Source of the DNA: an uncultured bacterium
GTDB taxonomy: Bacteria > Armatimonadota > JACIXR01
NCBI GenBank assembly: GCA_938041455.1
Contig: CALITO010000003.1
Span: 34,548 to 98,547, forward strand
Reading direction: 5' to 3'
DNA: 64,000 bases
Made by a program: the position numbers and the translations under genes. The notes beneath the pieces are model-generated. The model was not told where the DNA came from and searched no databases. It saw nothing but the letters and a program-made list of their open reading frames with translations. Positions 63,530-64,000 of this stretch are shown piece after piece (position 1 is the first letter of the stretch; every line of letters begins with the position of its first letter).

Positions 63530-64000
63530 AAAGGCTATAGAATTAATCCTCAATGCTCACAGCATTTGTATTGCCTGCCACGAGAGCCCAAACGGCGATG
63601 CCATAGGTAGCTTGACAGCCTTAGGAAGGGGACTATCTCAGCTATCAAAAGAGGTCTATCTTCTTAGCCCCGATGGGATGCCCGCTCACCTATCCTTCCT
63701 CGGGGAAGGACTGGAGATAAAAAATATACCTCCCCGAGGCAAAGTAGACCTTTTGATACTCGTTGATGCCGAATCTCCCCAGAGGTTAGGAGGAACCGAG
63801 GAAATAATAAGGGAAAAAACATTGATAATAGACCATCATCCTCCCTCTACCAGAGGGAGCCGGGGGGTAAATCTTATAGATAAAAAAGCTTCTGCTACAG
63901 CGGAGATACTTTACAAACTTCTTCGAAAACTGGGGGTGAAATTTACTACCGCGATCATAGAAGCCCTGCTCTCCGCCATCCTCTCCGATACCGGGGGACT
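63516..64000 (+). CDS. nrnA: DHH-family phosphoesterase (NrnA type), 3' truncated
   Basis: The gene runs off the window after 161 residues. It starts with ATG inside the end of rbfA (GGAATGAGG). Motif I reads HESPNGDAIGS, motif II LILVDAES and motif III IDHHPPST, and AILSDTGG near the edge is the fourth metal region. NrnA degrades nanoRNA and 3'-phosphoadenosine 5'-phosphate. The family's first aspartate in PDGDA is asparagine here. Position after rbfA is common for this gene. Confidence 0.9.
   Translation, partial: MRNLRKAIELILNAHSICIACHESPNGDAIGSLTALGRGLSQLSKEVYLLSPDGMPAHLSFLGEGLEIKNIPPRGKVDLLILVDAESPQRLGGTEEIIREKTLIIDHHPPSTRGSRGVNLIDKKASATAEILYKLLRKLGVKFTTAIIEALLSAILSDTGG

Overview
The window is a gene-dense bacterial chromosome segment. 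No gap between genes exceeds 300 bases; the longest, 16759-16952 and 47261-47403, hold divergent promoters. An outer-membrane type beta-barrel (27649-28290), a Wza/SLBB export protein and an HtrA protease suggest a diderm cell. SpoVS, a Thermus-like EF-P with Arg at its tip, many AGA/AGG arginine codons, many TTG starts with strong GGAGG sites, and several glycan-active enzymes would fit an uncultivated Armatimonadota-like lineage. That placement is inference only. I saw no phage, insertion sequence, CRISPR array or riboswitch.

Layout. 1-3928 (+): tail of a bacterial microcompartment operon (acylating aldehyde dehydrogenase, PduS-like flavin/Fe-S reductase, AmrS-like radical SAM enzyme, PduT-like shell protein with its Fe-S cysteine, small unknown). 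3952-8770 (-): dnaE, a YmdB-type phosphoesterase and a LysE-type exporter. 8898-12426 (+): orphan PTS EIIB, glycerate kinase, CCA/HD nucleotidyltransferase, PHP phosphatase. 12395-16758 (-): SPOR protein, smpB, a small conserved-looking protein, and a GNAT-GH38 fusion. 16953-26639 (+): spoVS, glycosyltransferase, GH20, DegT aminotransferase, ceramidase-like protein, ComEC, a pyruvate-kinase-C-like protein and a TIM-barrel isomerase. 26636-33343 (-): galT, exopolysaccharide export and phosphatase genes, TPR protein, ABC transporter. 33474-37161 (+): aspartate-type aminotransferase, homocitrate synthase-like and homoaconitase-like genes. 37135-47260 (-): one possible 10-kb unit, efp > 8-Cys membrane protein > AccB-like > pseudopilin-like > accC > DUF2273 > nusB > folD > beta-helix > RuBisCO-like > nicotinamidase > nicotinate phosphoribosyltransferase. 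47404-49775 (+): mtnP-mtnA-apt. 49841-58238 (+): proS, small membrane protein, riboflavin genes with a diguanylate cyclase inside, htrA. 58235-59559: two membrane proteins and tRNA-Pro(CGG). 59692-end (+): nusA-ylxR-infB-ylxP-rbfA-nrnA behind a leader hairpin.

Most notable: (1) an AmrS-like radical SAM gene coupled between PduS-like and PduT-like redox genes of a microcompartment operon; (2) an AccB-type biotinyl-domain protein at the normal acc locus whose biotin lysine is glycine; (3) a RuBisCO-like protein lacking the carbamylated lysine and the loop-6 lysine; (4) probable CTG (folD) and ATC/ATA (15771, 16758) start codons placed at good Shine-Dalgarno sites; (5) leaderless-type promoters with the -10 box exactly 11 bases from ATG at 8898 and 49841; (6) a diguanylate cyclase within the riboflavin operon.
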